64,000 bases of DNA from JAGLYZ01 sp049642725 (GTDB lineage Bacteria > Patescibacteriota > Minisyncoccia > Minisyncoccales > JAGMDC01), in assembly GCA_049642725.1 (NCBI GenBank), contig JBARPC010000027.1, positions 1 through 64,000 of the forward strand. The letters run 5' to 3'. Positions 47,602-55,671 of the stretch are shown here, one piece after another. A program made the translations under genes and the position numbers. Under the pieces are notes generated by a model. The model saw nothing but the letters and a program-made list of their open reading frames with translations. It did no database searches and had not been told where the DNA came from. How positions within the stretch are numbered: position 1 is the first letter of the stretch; the number at the start of each line of letters is the position of its first letter.

Positions 47602-48704
47602 TAATTATTTACAAATAAAGTAGTGTATAGGGCAAGAAGCAGGATAGAGATTAATGTGTAAGCTTTTTCAAATTGGGGATGTTTTTCTGACCAGACAGCC
47701 ATTAAGACATAGAAAGGAAAAAGAACTAAAACATAACGGTTGATACTCATCAGGGTTCCGGTAGATAAAGGCACAGCTAAAGTTAATGCCATATAAAGCG
47801 CATAAGATTTATTTATTTTCTTCCAGACAAAAATAATACTTGCTAAGAATATTATTAAGATGAACAAATCTAAAACTGCATTGATTATAGCAGGATTAGT
47901 TATAAGCTCATAATGATCTATGTTAAAAATAAAAATTTCCCTGCCCCAAAGTTTTTCAACCTTAAAAAATAAAAAGAAATCACCGAATTTTTTCCAGTGA
48001 TAAGTAAAGAATACTATTGGACCTAAAAGAGCTAAGCTAAGCCATGTAATTTGAAAAGAAATTTTTCTCTCTTTTTTCAAAAATTCCCAAAGCATTGGAA
48101 AAAACAATAGAAATCCAGTTATTCGAGTAAAAGAAGCTAATAGTCCTATTAATCCAGCCATTTTCCATTTTTGTTTGAAAGTAAAATAAAAGCATAAAAG
48201 AGAAAGAAATAAAAATAATGCCTCTGTATAAATAGCAGTAAAGAAAAAACTAGTAGGAAAAATTAGTAAGAACCAAATAGTTCTTTGAGCTATTTGAGGA
48301 GAATATTTTAATAAAAGTAATTTATAAAAAACTATTAAGGCTCCGAATAAAGCTAAATTACTAATTAAAAAAGCTGATAGATAGTAATTCATCATAGGCA
48401 GAGAGCCAATAATTTTTATTAAAAAAGGATAAAAAGGAAAGAAGACACTGTTACAAAGAGTCCCTGAAGGACAACTGTAGCCATTTTCAGCAATATCAAT
48501 ATAGAACCAAGAATCCCATCGAGCATGTAAATCTAAAAAGGGATTTGAAGATTGAGGCCACCATTGGACACTTATCCAAGTATAAGCAGTATCTTTTTCA
48601 AGATTAAAACGGTTTGCAGCTAAAACAGCAAAAACATTTATTACTATAAACCAAATTAAGAATAGTATTATAATTTTTTTATACTTCTGCCAAAAATTTT
48701 TCAT
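47589..48704 (-). CDS. PIG-V-like integral membrane mannosyltransferase
   Basis: A 371-residue protein with about nine membrane helices. The first extracytoplasmic loop has the acidic ARWDSWFYIDIAENGY motif, followed by FFPFYPFLIK and later ASFTRITGFLLFFPMLWE, matching PIG-V/COG5542 family glycosyltransferases (GT-C fold) that use lipid-linked sugars outside the membrane. It overlaps the C39-like gene by 13 nt and heads that operon, suggesting that the two surface proteins are glycosylated or act on the same surface. The exact sugar and acceptor are not known. Confidence 0.78.
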   Translation of the reverse strand: MKNFWQKYKKIIILFLIWFIVINVFAVLAANRFNLEKDTAYTWISVQWWPQSSNPFLDLHARWDSWFYIDIAENGYSCPSGTLCNSVFFPFYPFLIKIIGSLPMMNYYLSAFLISNLALFGALIVFYKLLLLKYSPQIAQRTIWFLLIFPTSFFFTAIYTEALFLFLSLLCFYFTFKQKWKMAGLIGLLASFTRITGFLLFFPMLWEFLKKERKISFQITWLSLALLGPIVFFTYHWKKFGDFFLFFKVEKLWGREIFIFNIDHYELITNPAIINAVLDLFILIIFLASIIFVWKKINKSYALYMALTLAVPLSTGTLMSINRYVLVLFPFYVLMAVWSEKHPQFEKAYTLISILLLALYTTLFVNNYWAG

Positions 48705-48760
48705 TTGTTTATTATAACAGTTTTTAAAAGCAACAGAAAATTTATCCTTTTATCGAATAG

Positions 48761-48789
48761 TTGACATTATAAATTAAAAATTTTAAAAT
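48761..48789 (+). promoter_or_regulatory. Promoter of the double-propeller gene, near-leaderless
   Basis: TTGACA (48761-48766) and TAAAAT (48784-48789) with a 17-bp spacer. The ATG is 8 nt after the -10. Confidence 0.75.
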
Positions 48790-48797
48790 TAAAAAAT

Positions 48798-50930
48798 ATG
48801 AAATTTAAAATATTATTATTTTTAATTTTATTGATAGGGATAGCTGTTTTTGGTTTTATTCTTTTTCAAGAAACAAAAGAAATCAGTCAAAGTAATGAGC
48901 ATGAATTCAAAGAGGAGATATTTGATTCAACAAAAGAGGAAAAAGAAGAAATAGCTTCTCCTTTTGAACCAGCTAACTTAGATTGGGAAGAGATTATTCC
49001 TAATGCTCCTTGGTCAAAAAGAGATGCCCAGACAGGAGTTGTTTTCAAAGACAAAATATGGGTGATGGGCGGAATTTTGAGCGGGCCAGGAGATTATAGC
49101 CAAAGGGTTCATAAAAACGATGTTTGGGCTTCGGAAGACGGTGAGAATTGGGAACTAATTACAGATAAAGCTTCTTGGGGACCAAGGAGAGGCCATACCT
49201 CAGTGGTTTTTGATAATAAAATCTGGGTGATGGGAGGATGGGAAAAGAGCAGTGAATCTTATAAAAATGATGTTTGGTATTCAGAAGACGGAAAAAATTG
49301 GGTTGAAGCCACTTCTTCAGCAGAATGGGATTCAAGAATAGGTCATGCTGCAGTGGTTTTTAATAATAAGATCTGGGTGATGGGAGGAAGGGATTCGCGT
49401 TGGCAATTTAAAAATGATGTATGGTATTCAGAAGACGGAAAAAATTGGATTGAAGTTAATCGTCAATCTGCTTGGCCAGGAATATATGACCATACTCTGA
49501 TTGTTTTTAAGGATAGAATATGGCTGATAGGAGGAGTGCTTTGCGGGGTCAATGGTTGGGAACCAGGAAAAAATGATGTCTGGTCTTCAACAAATGGCAA
49601 AGATTGGGAATTAATTACCGATAAAGCTCCATGGAAAGGAAGGCATGGGCATGCAGTTGTTGTTTATAAAGACAAAATGTGGATTGTTGGCGGTTGGGAT
49701 GGTATTTGCTGCGGTATAAACGATGTTTGGTATTCAGAGGATGGTTTAAATTGGGAAAAAACTCTTAACGATAGTCCTTGGGAAGGAAGAGAGGATCACA
49801 ATGTTCTTGTTTTTAAGGACAAGATGTGGGTTATGGCAGGAATGATAACTGGCAGAACTCGAAAAAACGATGTTTGGTGTTCAGTTCAATCCACAACAAC
49901 AGAAAAAAGGAACGAGAAAGAAAAAGAGATTGATAAAGAAAAAGAAATAATTTCAAATCCACAAGAAATAGTTTTGGAAACTCCTTTAAATAATTCATTT
50001 CTTTCTCCTAAATTGGTCAGCAGTTATCAAGTTTCCGGCCAGCCTGAGTTTGTCTTTGTTCTTAAAAATTATGCTTATTTGGCTGACGGCTTTTCTGGTC
50101 TTCATATTTTTGATGTTTTTCAGCCCGAGAACCCAGAATTAATAGGCGATTACAATACCCCTGGCTATAGCGAAGGGGTTTTTGTTTCAGGCAATTTTGC
50201 TTATGTGTCTGACAAAGACGGAGGTTTTTTAATCTTAGATATTTCTGAGCCGACGGAACCTAAATTAGTTAGTAGATATCAGCCCATTTCAGCCGAAGGT
50301 GTTTTTGTTAAAGACGATTATGCTTATTTGGCTTATGCCTGGTGGGGTTTGAAGATTTTTGATGTTTCAGATTGTTATTCTCCGGAGTTGGTTTGGAGTC
50401 AAAAATTATCAGAAGAAACCGAAGCTGTTTTTGTTTCTGGTAATTATCTTTTTTTAGCCAAAGGCCAAAACGGAGGCCTTCAAATTTTCAATATTTCAAA
50501 TCCCAAATCTCCCCAATTAGTTAGTACTTATAAAACGCCAGGTTATGCTGAAAGTATTTTTGTTAAAGATAATTATCTCTTTTTAGCTGGAGATACTGCT
50601 GGTTTTTATATTTTTAATATTTCCAATCCTATTCAGCCAATTCTGATTAGCAAGGTTAAAACGCCAGGTTCAGTTGAGAGCGTTTTTGTTTCCGGAGATT
50701 ATGCTTTTTTAGCTTTAGGTAAATCTGGTTTAGGTATAGTTGATATTTCTGATCCCCAAAATCCAATACTTACTGATACCTTAAAGCTCTCTGGTTTTGC
50801 TGAGAGAATTTTTGTTTCTGGAAATTATATCTATCTTGCTGTTAAAGATTTGAGCAAAGGGAATTTAGCTTTCCAAAACATTTCAGTGGAGAATGCTGGC
50901 TTTCTTGAGATTGTTAAAATCAACAAATAA
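48798..50930 (+). CDS. Surface protein with a kelch-like and an LVIVD-type beta-propeller
   Basis: A 710-residue protein. After a signal anchor (ILLFLILLIGIAVFGFILF) six to seven kelch-like repeats of about 55 residues run to residue 365, each with KNDVW(Y/S)SEDGKNW, a W-x-x-R-x-x-H segment and IWVMGG. An EKE-rich linker (about 367-392) leads to seven or so LVIVD repeats of about 42 residues (VFVSGNYAYLA, GLxIFDISNPxxPxLVS). Such propellers usually bind proteins or sugars; no enzyme site is seen. It has its own promoter and terminator. Repeat copies are similar at DNA level, so copy number may vary among strains. Confidence 0.85.
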   Translation: MKFKILLFLILLIGIAVFGFILFQETKEISQSNEHEFKEEIFDSTKEEKEEIASPFEPANLDWEEIIPNAPWSKRDAQTGVVFKDKIWVMGGILSGPGDYSQRVHKNDVWASEDGENWELITDKASWGPRRGHTSVVFDNKIWVMGGWEKSSESYKNDVWYSEDGKNWVEATSSAEWDSRIGHAAVVFNNKIWVMGGRDSRWQFKNDVWYSEDGKNWIEVNRQSAWPGIYDHTLIVFKDRIWLIGGVLCGVNGWEPGKNDVWSSTNGKDWELITDKAPWKGRHGHAVVVYKDKMWIVGGWDGICCGINDVWYSEDGLNWEKTLNDSPWEGREDHNVLVFKDKMWVMAGMITGRTRKNDVWCSVQSTTTEKRNEKEKEIDKEKEIISNPQEIVLETPLNNSFLSPKLVSSYQVSGQPEFVFVLKNYAYLADGFSGLHIFDVFQPENPELIGDYNTPGYSEGVFVSGNFAYVSDKDGGFLILDISEPTEPKLVSRYQPISAEGVFVKDDYAYLAYAWWGLKIFDVSDCYSPELVWSQKLSEETEAVFVSGNYLFLAKGQNGGLQIFNISNPKSPQLVSTYKTPGYAESIFVKDNYLFLAGDTAGFYIFNISNPIQPILISKVKTPGSVESVFVSGDYAFLALGKSGLGIVDISDPQNPILTDTLKLSGFAERIFVSGNYIYLAVKDLSKGNLAFQNISVENAGFLEIVKINK

Positions 50931-50959
50931 ATGAAGCGAGAACTGTTCTCGCTTCATTT
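50929..50959. terminator. Convergent terminator hairpin
   Basis: A 15-bp perfect stem (AAATGAAGCGAGAAC with its complement around a single T) overlaps the stop codon of the propeller gene and lies 3 nt from the stop of the convergent YkuD-DacA gene. It lacks a long T-run, but its position suits both genes. Confidence 0.65.
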
Positions 50960-50962
50960 ATT

Positions 50963-52336
50963 CTATTCAAGATAATTTTCTTCAAACCACCAGGTAAGGA
51001 TTTTTTGGACATCATCCTTAAGATTCTCGGATTTCAAAAGAATGATTATAATATTATGGGAAGTGTTGTCTGGCAAGGGTAATTCAAATATAAACATACC
51101 AGTATATCTAGATTCTAAAATAAAGCCAGTTTTGCCGCCTAAAAAATCCTGGCTTTCTGGAAAAATATTTTTATTATGCAGATCCTGGAAACGAACCGAA
51201 GCAAAGGTCTCAATGATTTCCCCTTTGCTTATTTTAAAAAGAGGAGGCCTGGTATTAAAAATATAATTGCCCAAATAAAAAAGGTCTTTAGCAGTGGAAA
51301 CATTTTTTTCGCTTAAGCCGCTCGGGTCGTCGTAAAAAGTATTTTCCATGCCAATTATTTTTGTCTTTTCATTCATTAATCTTAATGTTTTTTCTCTTCC
51401 TCGAAAATAAGTTAAGATTTCAGCCGCGTCATTAGACGACTGAATTAAAAGAGGATGGAGCAACTCAACCAAATTATATTTTTGACCAGCTTCTAATCCT
51501 GGCGTAGAACCATATGCCTTTAACATTCCTTCATTAACCCAGATTGATTTTCTTAAATCATTATTTTCAATAACAACTAGAGCAGTCATTAGTTTGGTCA
51601 AGGAGGCGATGGGCATTATTTTTTCAGGATTTTTCTCAGCCAAAATATAATAATTATCAAGGTCAGCGATTAAATAAGATTCAGCTGATATTTCAGGCAT
51701 TGTTTTATTATTCCAAGAATTATATTTATAGCCATCATTTTCTTTATCAATTATCAAAACAGGCATTTCTATCTCTGTAGTGTTGTAAATGTATTCGGCA
51801 TCTTCATCAGAAAATCTTATACAACCGCCAGTATAATCAAAATTACTTTTCTTACCATTAGGATAATATGGCTCTCCATGAATATAATACTTACCGTAAA
51901 AATTGATGCTCCAGGGCATATAAACCTGAGCAATATTGGAAAAGGCATTTTTATAACCAGAAATTACTTTGTAGAGACCAGAGGGGACGCCTCCCCAGAA
52001 TAGAGGATCTCCTTTAGCTAAAATAGAAATTTCTTTTTCTAAAATGCCTTGTTTATAAATTCTGGCTTTCATTTCTTGGAGATGGACTTCTAAAAAATCT
52101 ATCTTTTGAGAAATGAATCCTTGCTTTGTTTCAAGACCAAAATTCTTTAACTGTCTTAATTTTAGTTTTTTTTCTTGCCCTTCAATAGTATCAATAATAG
52201 AAGCAGTTTGAGCATTTTTATTTTCTATAAAACTTTTATTGCCAGGAATTGTTAAAATTAAAAAAATAAAAAGCCCGATTAACAGGGTTAAAAAAATCAT
52301 AAACAGGCAATTTTTCTTTGCTTTAGAACTAATCAT
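50963..52336 (-). CDS. Fusion of L,D-transpeptidase (YkuD) and D-Ala-D-Ala carboxypeptidase (peptidase S11)
   Basis: A 457-residue protein with a membrane anchor (residues 10-31), a YkuD domain (about 80-200) with H153 in YYIHGEPY and catalytic C172 in YTGGCIRF, and an S11 penicillin-binding domain (about 215-450) with S245-x-x-K248 (ASLTK), S300-S301-N302 and K402-T-G. All catalytic residues of both enzymes are present. The combined protein could trim the stem pentapeptide to the tetrapeptide and then use tetrapeptides for 3-3 cross-links, two successive steps of one pathway. It lies 4 nt downstream of a small membrane-protein gene. Confidence 0.9.
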   Translation of the reverse strand: MISSKAKKNCLFMIFLTLLIGLFIFLILTIPGNKSFIENKNAQTASIIDTIEGQEKKLKLRQLKNFGLETKQGFISQKIDFLEVHLQEMKARIYKQGILEKEISILAKGDPLFWGGVPSGLYKVISGYKNAFSNIAQVYMPWSINFYGKYYIHGEPYYPNGKKSNFDYTGGCIRFSDEDAEYIYNTTEIEMPVLIIDKENDGYKYNSWNNKTMPEISAESYLIADLDNYYILAEKNPEKIMPIASLTKLMTALVVIENNDLRKSIWVNEGMLKAYGSTPGLEAGQKYNLVELLHPLLIQSSNDAAEILTYFRGREKTLRLMNEKTKIIGMENTFYDDPSGLSEKNVSTAKDLFYLGNYIFNTRPPLFKISKGEIIETFASVRFQDLHNKNIFPESQDFLGGKTGFILESRYTGMFIFELPLPDNTSHNIIIILLKSENLKDDVQKILTWWFEENYLE

Positions 52337-52340
52337 TAGT

Positions 52341-52799
52341 TTATCCAGCTATTTCTATTGAATCTATGTAATATTTATCTAATGTTAAAATTTTAGTTAT
52401 AATTATTATTTCAATTATTTCATAGTTCTCGTTTTCTTCTTGGATTTTTACAGAAGACCTGTAGCTTTTGTCGCTTATTTTTTCAGTTTTTAATATTTCA
52501 AAACTTTTGAAATTATTTATAAGCAGGAATTTTCCCTGATTTTTCTGTTCAATTGCATTTTCTGTAAGATAAACCTTTGCTTGATTTTCATTTTTTTCAA
52601 TTCTATACTGCATAAATTTTTCCACTATATCTTCTGCTGCGCCTTGCTCCATTGTTTCTTTAAGAGAAGGAATTTCTTTTTCTGATATCTTATGATACTG
52701 CCAGCTTAGAATTGCAATGCCTAAAAAAGCTACTAAAAAAGCGAAAATTAAAACAAACAAATAGGAATTTTTTATTCTTTCTAATTTATTGCCTTCCAT
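52341..52799 (-). CDS. Single-pass membrane protein of unknown function, upstream of the YkuD-DacA gene
   Basis: A 152-residue protein with one helix (SYLFVLIFAFLVAFLGIAIL) and an extracytoplasmic domain of about 110 residues that reads as alpha+beta (AAEDIVEKFMQYRIEKNENQ, KSYRSSVKIQEENENYEIIEIIII, shown by KSYRSSVKIQEENEN), resembling small NTF2-like domains. It heads the operon with the transpeptidase-carboxypeptidase fusion, so a role in cell wall assembly is inferred. On the minus strand a TTGTCA and TATTCT pair with a 17-bp spacer ends 8 nt before the ATG. Confidence 0.65.
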   Translation of the reverse strand: MEGNKLERIKNSYLFVLIFAFLVAFLGIAILSWQYHKISEKEIPSLKETMEQGAAEDIVEKFMQYRIEKNENQAKVYLTENAIEQKNQGKFLLINNFKSFEILKTEKISDKSYRSSVKIQEENENYEIIEIIIITKILTLDKYYIDSIEIAG

Positions 52800-52838
52800 A
52801 TTATATTAGAATATCACAATAATTATTTTCTGACAATG

Positions 52839-52866
52839 TTGACAAAAATTTTGTTTTGTTTAAGAT
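52839..52866 (+). promoter_or_regulatory. Promoter of groES-groEL
   Basis: TTGACA (52839-52844) and TAAGAT (52861-52866) with a 16-bp spacer. No CIRCE element is found between it and groES. The leader is about 90 nt and includes 7-bp repeats. Confidence 0.7.
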
Positions 52867-52883
52867 AGAGAAGTAATCAAAAA

Positions 52884-52911
52884 TTTTCAATTTTCAATTT
52901 TCAATTTTCAA
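52884..52911. repeat. Heptanucleotide repeat in the groES leader (TTTTCAA x4)
   Basis: Four perfect TTTTCAA units. Copy number could alter the leader length, as in heptamer arrays elsewhere in the window. Confidence 0.92.
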
Positions 52912-52962
52912 TGAAATCCCAACTTTCAATGGAAATTAGAAATTGGTTGAAATTACATTACT

Positions 52963-53256
52963 ATGGAAATCAAACCATTAACAGATCATATTCTTATTGA
53001 GCCAATGAAAAAGGAAGAAAAGACCAAGGCAGGTATTTTGCTTCCAGAAACAGCAGATAAAGAGAGTCCTGAGCAAGGCAAGGTTATTGCCGTTGGTCCT
53101 GGCAAGAAAAATAGTTCTGGCAATATAGTTGCCATAACAGCTATTAAGCCGGGAGATAGGGTTTTGTTTACAAAATACGGTCCAAATGAGATAAAAATAG
53201 ATGACAAAGAATATTTAATCGCCAAAGAAGAAGATATATTAGCTATTCTAGAATAA
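52963..53256 (+). CDS. groES: Co-chaperonin GroES
   Basis: A 97-residue lid of the GroEL chamber. EIKPLTDHILIEPM opens the fold, KTKAGILLPETADKESPEQGKV is the mobile loop region, GDRVLFTKYG is the conserved barrel strand and it ends in YLIAKEEDILAIL. The gene precedes groEL, separated by a 177-nt spacer with a long inverted repeat, which may set different amounts of the two proteins. Confidence 0.96.
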   Translation: MEIKPLTDHILIEPMKKEEKTKAGILLPETADKESPEQGKVIAVGPGKKNSSGNIVAITAIKPGDRVLFTKYGPNEIKIDDKEYLIAKEEDILAILE

Positions 53257-53265
53257 ATTTATAGC

Positions 53266-53426
53266 TTAGAAAACCAAATTTTTCAAATTCTTACGGTTTG
53301 CTCGGATTTCCTTCTTTCCTCGCGCTTTACCCTAAAGGGCTCCGACGCGTCTCGGAAAGCAGAAAATCCTCGCCACCTTATTTTTAATTCCTGCGCGTCA
53401 GAATTTAAAAAATTGGTTTTTTAGAA
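53266..53426. repeat. Long inverted repeat with GC-rich core between groES and groEL
   Basis: AT-rich arms of about 26 bp (53266-53291 and 53400-53426; TTAGAAAACCAAATTTTT-like and its complement, with a few mismatches) enclose a core of about 108 nt rich in CG-containing words (CTCGCGC, GACGCGTC). No ORF is apparent. Its organisation matches the elements at 6538-6664 and 7219-7294. Confidence 0.65.
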
Positions 53427-53433
53427 AAAGAAC

Positions 53434-55077
53434 ATGTCAAAGCAAATTTTTTACAGCGAGGATGCTCGCAAAAAATTAAAGAACGGCGTTGATAAATTAG
53501 CCAATGCCGTAAAGGTAACATTAGGTCCCAAGGGACGCAATGTTGTTTTAGATAAAGGTTTTGGCGCTCCTACTATTACTAATGATGGAGTTACCATTGC
53601 CAAAGAAATTGAGTTAGAGGACAAAGTTGAAAATTTAGGTGCAGAGATTGTAAAAGAAGTGGCAGAAAAAACCAATGACGTTGCCGGTGATGGAACAACC
53701 ACTGCTGTTTTATTGGCGCAGGCAGTTGTTTCTGAAGGTCTTAAAAATGTTTCAGCCGGAGCCAATCCATTGGCAATCAGGAGAGGAATTGAGAAAGGGA
53801 CTAAAGCAGTAATAGAAGAATTAAAAAAGATGGCAAAGCCAATTACTAATCGTCAGGAAGTAGCTCAAGTAGCCGCTATTTCTGCTGAGGATCCTGAAAT
53901 GGGTAATTTAATTGCCGAAGTAGTGGAGCAGGTTGGCAAGGACGGCGTTATTACTGTAGAGGAATCCAAGACCTTTGGCTTGCAAAAAGAAATTGTTAAG
54001 GGACTTCAATTTGATACTGGATATGTTTCTCCTTATATGGTTACTGATACTGAAAGAATGGAAGCAAGCTATGAGGATCCATATATTCTGATTACTGACC
54101 AGAAGATTTCTGCTATGCAGGATATTGTTCCAATTTTAGAGAAGTTGGCACAGTCTGGCAAAAAAGAATTAGTAATTATTGCTGATGAAATTGAAGGTGA
54201 AGCATTAGCTACTTTAGTAGTTAATAAATTAAGAGGTGTTTTTAACACTTTAGCTGTAAAAGCGCCTGGCTTTGGAGATAGAAGAAAAGAAATACTTGAA
54301 GACCTTGCTGTAGTTACTGGTGGACGTGTAATTTCTGAAGAAATTGGCTTAAAACTTGATAAAACAGATATTAGTATGCTTGGCCAGGCAAGAAAAGTGG
54401 TTGCCACTAAAGAAAATACTACTATTATTGAAGGCAGAGGCAAGAAAGAAGAAATTGAAGCCAGGGTTAATCAAATTAAAAACGAGCTTAAAAATATTGA
54501 TTCTGATTTTGACAAAGAAAAATTGGAAGAACGTTTGGCAAAACTTTCTGGCGGCGTGGCTGTTATCAAAGTAGGAGCTGCCACTGAAGTTGAACAAAAA
54601 GCCAGACAGCATAAAGCTGAAGATGCTTTAGCTGCTACTCGGGCAGCAGTTGAGGCAGGTATTGTGCCTGGTGGAGGAGTAGCTCTCTTAAGAGCGTCTG
54701 CAATTTTAAAGAATTTAGCTCTTCAGGGCGATGAAAAAACAGGAGTTGATATTTTAATGCGGGCGTTAAAAGAGCCGATTAAAATGATTGCCCAGAATGC
54801 TGGTTTAGACGGTTCTGTCGTGGCTGAAGAAGTAAGGAAGAGAGAGGGCGGTTTTGGATTCAATGCTCAAACAATGAAATATGAAGATTTGCTGCAAACA
54901 GGAATTGTTGATCCAACTAAGGTTGTCCGTTCTGCTCTTCAGAATGCGACTTCTGCTGCTTCAATGTTTTTAACTACTGAATGCGTAGTGTCTGAAAAAC
55001 CAGAAGAGAAGAAAGAAGGAAGTGTTTGTCCAACTATGCCCGGCGGAATGGGCGGAATGTCTGAAATGGGATACTAA
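53434..55077 (+). CDS. groEL: Chaperonin GroEL
   Basis: A 547-residue subunit of the folding chamber. Landmarks are KVTLGPKGRNVVLDKGFGAPTITNDG (shown by its GPKGRNVVLDKGFG part), VAGDGTTTAVLLAQA with the catalytic Asp-rich loop, PGFGDRRKEILED, KLSGGVAVIKVGAATEVE and VPGGGVALL. The C terminus ends MPGGMGGMSEMGY, the usual Gly-Met tail. It is a single copy in this window and is followed by a terminator. Confidence 0.98.
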   Translation: MSKQIFYSEDARKKLKNGVDKLANAVKVTLGPKGRNVVLDKGFGAPTITNDGVTIAKEIELEDKVENLGAEIVKEVAEKTNDVAGDGTTTAVLLAQAVVSEGLKNVSAGANPLAIRRGIEKGTKAVIEELKKMAKPITNRQEVAQVAAISAEDPEMGNLIAEVVEQVGKDGVITVEESKTFGLQKEIVKGLQFDTGYVSPYMVTDTERMEASYEDPYILITDQKISAMQDIVPILEKLAQSGKKELVIIADEIEGEALATLVVNKLRGVFNTLAVKAPGFGDRRKEILEDLAVVTGGRVISEEIGLKLDKTDISMLGQARKVVATKENTTIIEGRGKKEEIEARVNQIKNELKNIDSDFDKEKLEERLAKLSGGVAVIKVGAATEVEQKARQHKAEDALAATRAAVEAGIVPGGGVALLRASAILKNLALQGDEKTGVDILMRALKEPIKMIAQNAGLDGSVVAEEVRKREGGFGFNAQTMKYEDLLQTGIVDPTKVVRSALQNATSAASMFLTTECVVSEKPEEKKEGSVCPTMPGGMGGMSEMGY

Positions 55078-55100
55078 GAAAATTTCTAATTTCTAAACAG

Positions 55101-55130
55101 CCCCGTGCCGAGAAATCGGCAGGGGGTTTT
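55101..55130 (+). terminator. Terminator of groEL
   Basis: CCCCGTGCCGA-GAAA-TCGGCAGGGG followed by GTTTTG, with one bulged base. Confidence 0.85.
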
Positions 55131-55235
55131 GCTATTGACTAATTTTTAAAATTATACTAATCTCAAAATACATCAAATGACGCTCTTTAGTAATTTTTTT
55201 TTGGAAAAGAAGAAAAAATTAGGAGGTGAATGAAC

Positions 55236-55541
55236 GTGCCAAATGTAGAAATTCACGGGATGTCTGATCGGATAGCAGCTCGGCTAGAATCAAAGATTTT
55301 TAAATTATTTGGAGACAAGCCTTATATTGAAGAAATGGTCGTAACTATTTACCGAACCATTGTAAGAGATTTTAAAGGAAACAGTCAGCCATTTATTAGG
55401 CTTGTCAATTCTTGCCAAGAGCACTCGGAAGAGATTGTTGAGAATCTAAAGACTTTAGGGATAGATGTTGAACATCTTAAACTTGAGTCTTTTATTCCGA
55501 AAGAGAAAAAAAATAGTAGATCGTGCGAATTTTTTCAATAA
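55236..55541 (+). CDS. Small cytoplasmic protein of unknown function
   Basis: From GTG 55236 the protein has 101 residues: MPNVEIHGMSDRIAARLESKIFKLFGDKPYIEEMVVTIYRTIV (shown here only to mark its start, MPNVEIHGMSDRIAARLE), with an alpha/beta pattern, and QPFIRLVNSCQEHSEEIVENL. The GTG is preferred to the ATG at 55230 because AGGAGGTG (55221-55228) is 7 nt before the GTG and only 1 nt before the ATG. It resembles small proteins in which a 5-carboxymethyl-2-hydroxymuconate isomerase/tautomerase-like hairpin is seen, but I cannot assign the family. It has its own terminator. Confidence 0.65.
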   Translation: MPNVEIHGMSDRIAARLESKIFKLFGDKPYIEEMVVTIYRTIVRDFKGNSQPFIRLVNSCQEHSEEIVENLKTLGIDVEHLKLESFIPKEKKNSRSCEFFQ

Positions 55542-55542
55542 A

Positions 55543-55590
55543 GCTCTGTGAATTTATCTTAAAAAGATAACCTCGCAGGGCGATTTTTTT
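55543..55590 (+). terminator. Long-stem terminator before lemA
   Basis: GCTCTGTGAATTTATCT pairs with AGATAACCTCGCAGGGC with two mismatches and a short loop, followed by GATTTTTTTT. Confidence 0.8.
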
Positions 55591-55618
55591 TGACAAAAGG
55601 GTTAAATTTTAATATAAT
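55590..55618 (+). promoter_or_regulatory. Consensus promoter of lemA
   Basis: TTGACA (55590-55595) and TATAAT (55613-55618) with a 17-bp spacer, a perfect match. The leader of about 47 nt begins with AAAGGTCG (55628-55635). Confidence 0.88.
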
Positions 55619-55671
55619 CAAGATAATAAAGGTCGGATTTACTAAAGCAAAATGATATTCGCATTATATTT

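Noticed and set aside
52800..52962. CIRCE element for HrcA upstream of groES
   Set aside because: No TTAGCACTC-N9-GAGTGCTAA-like repeat is present between the promoter and groES.
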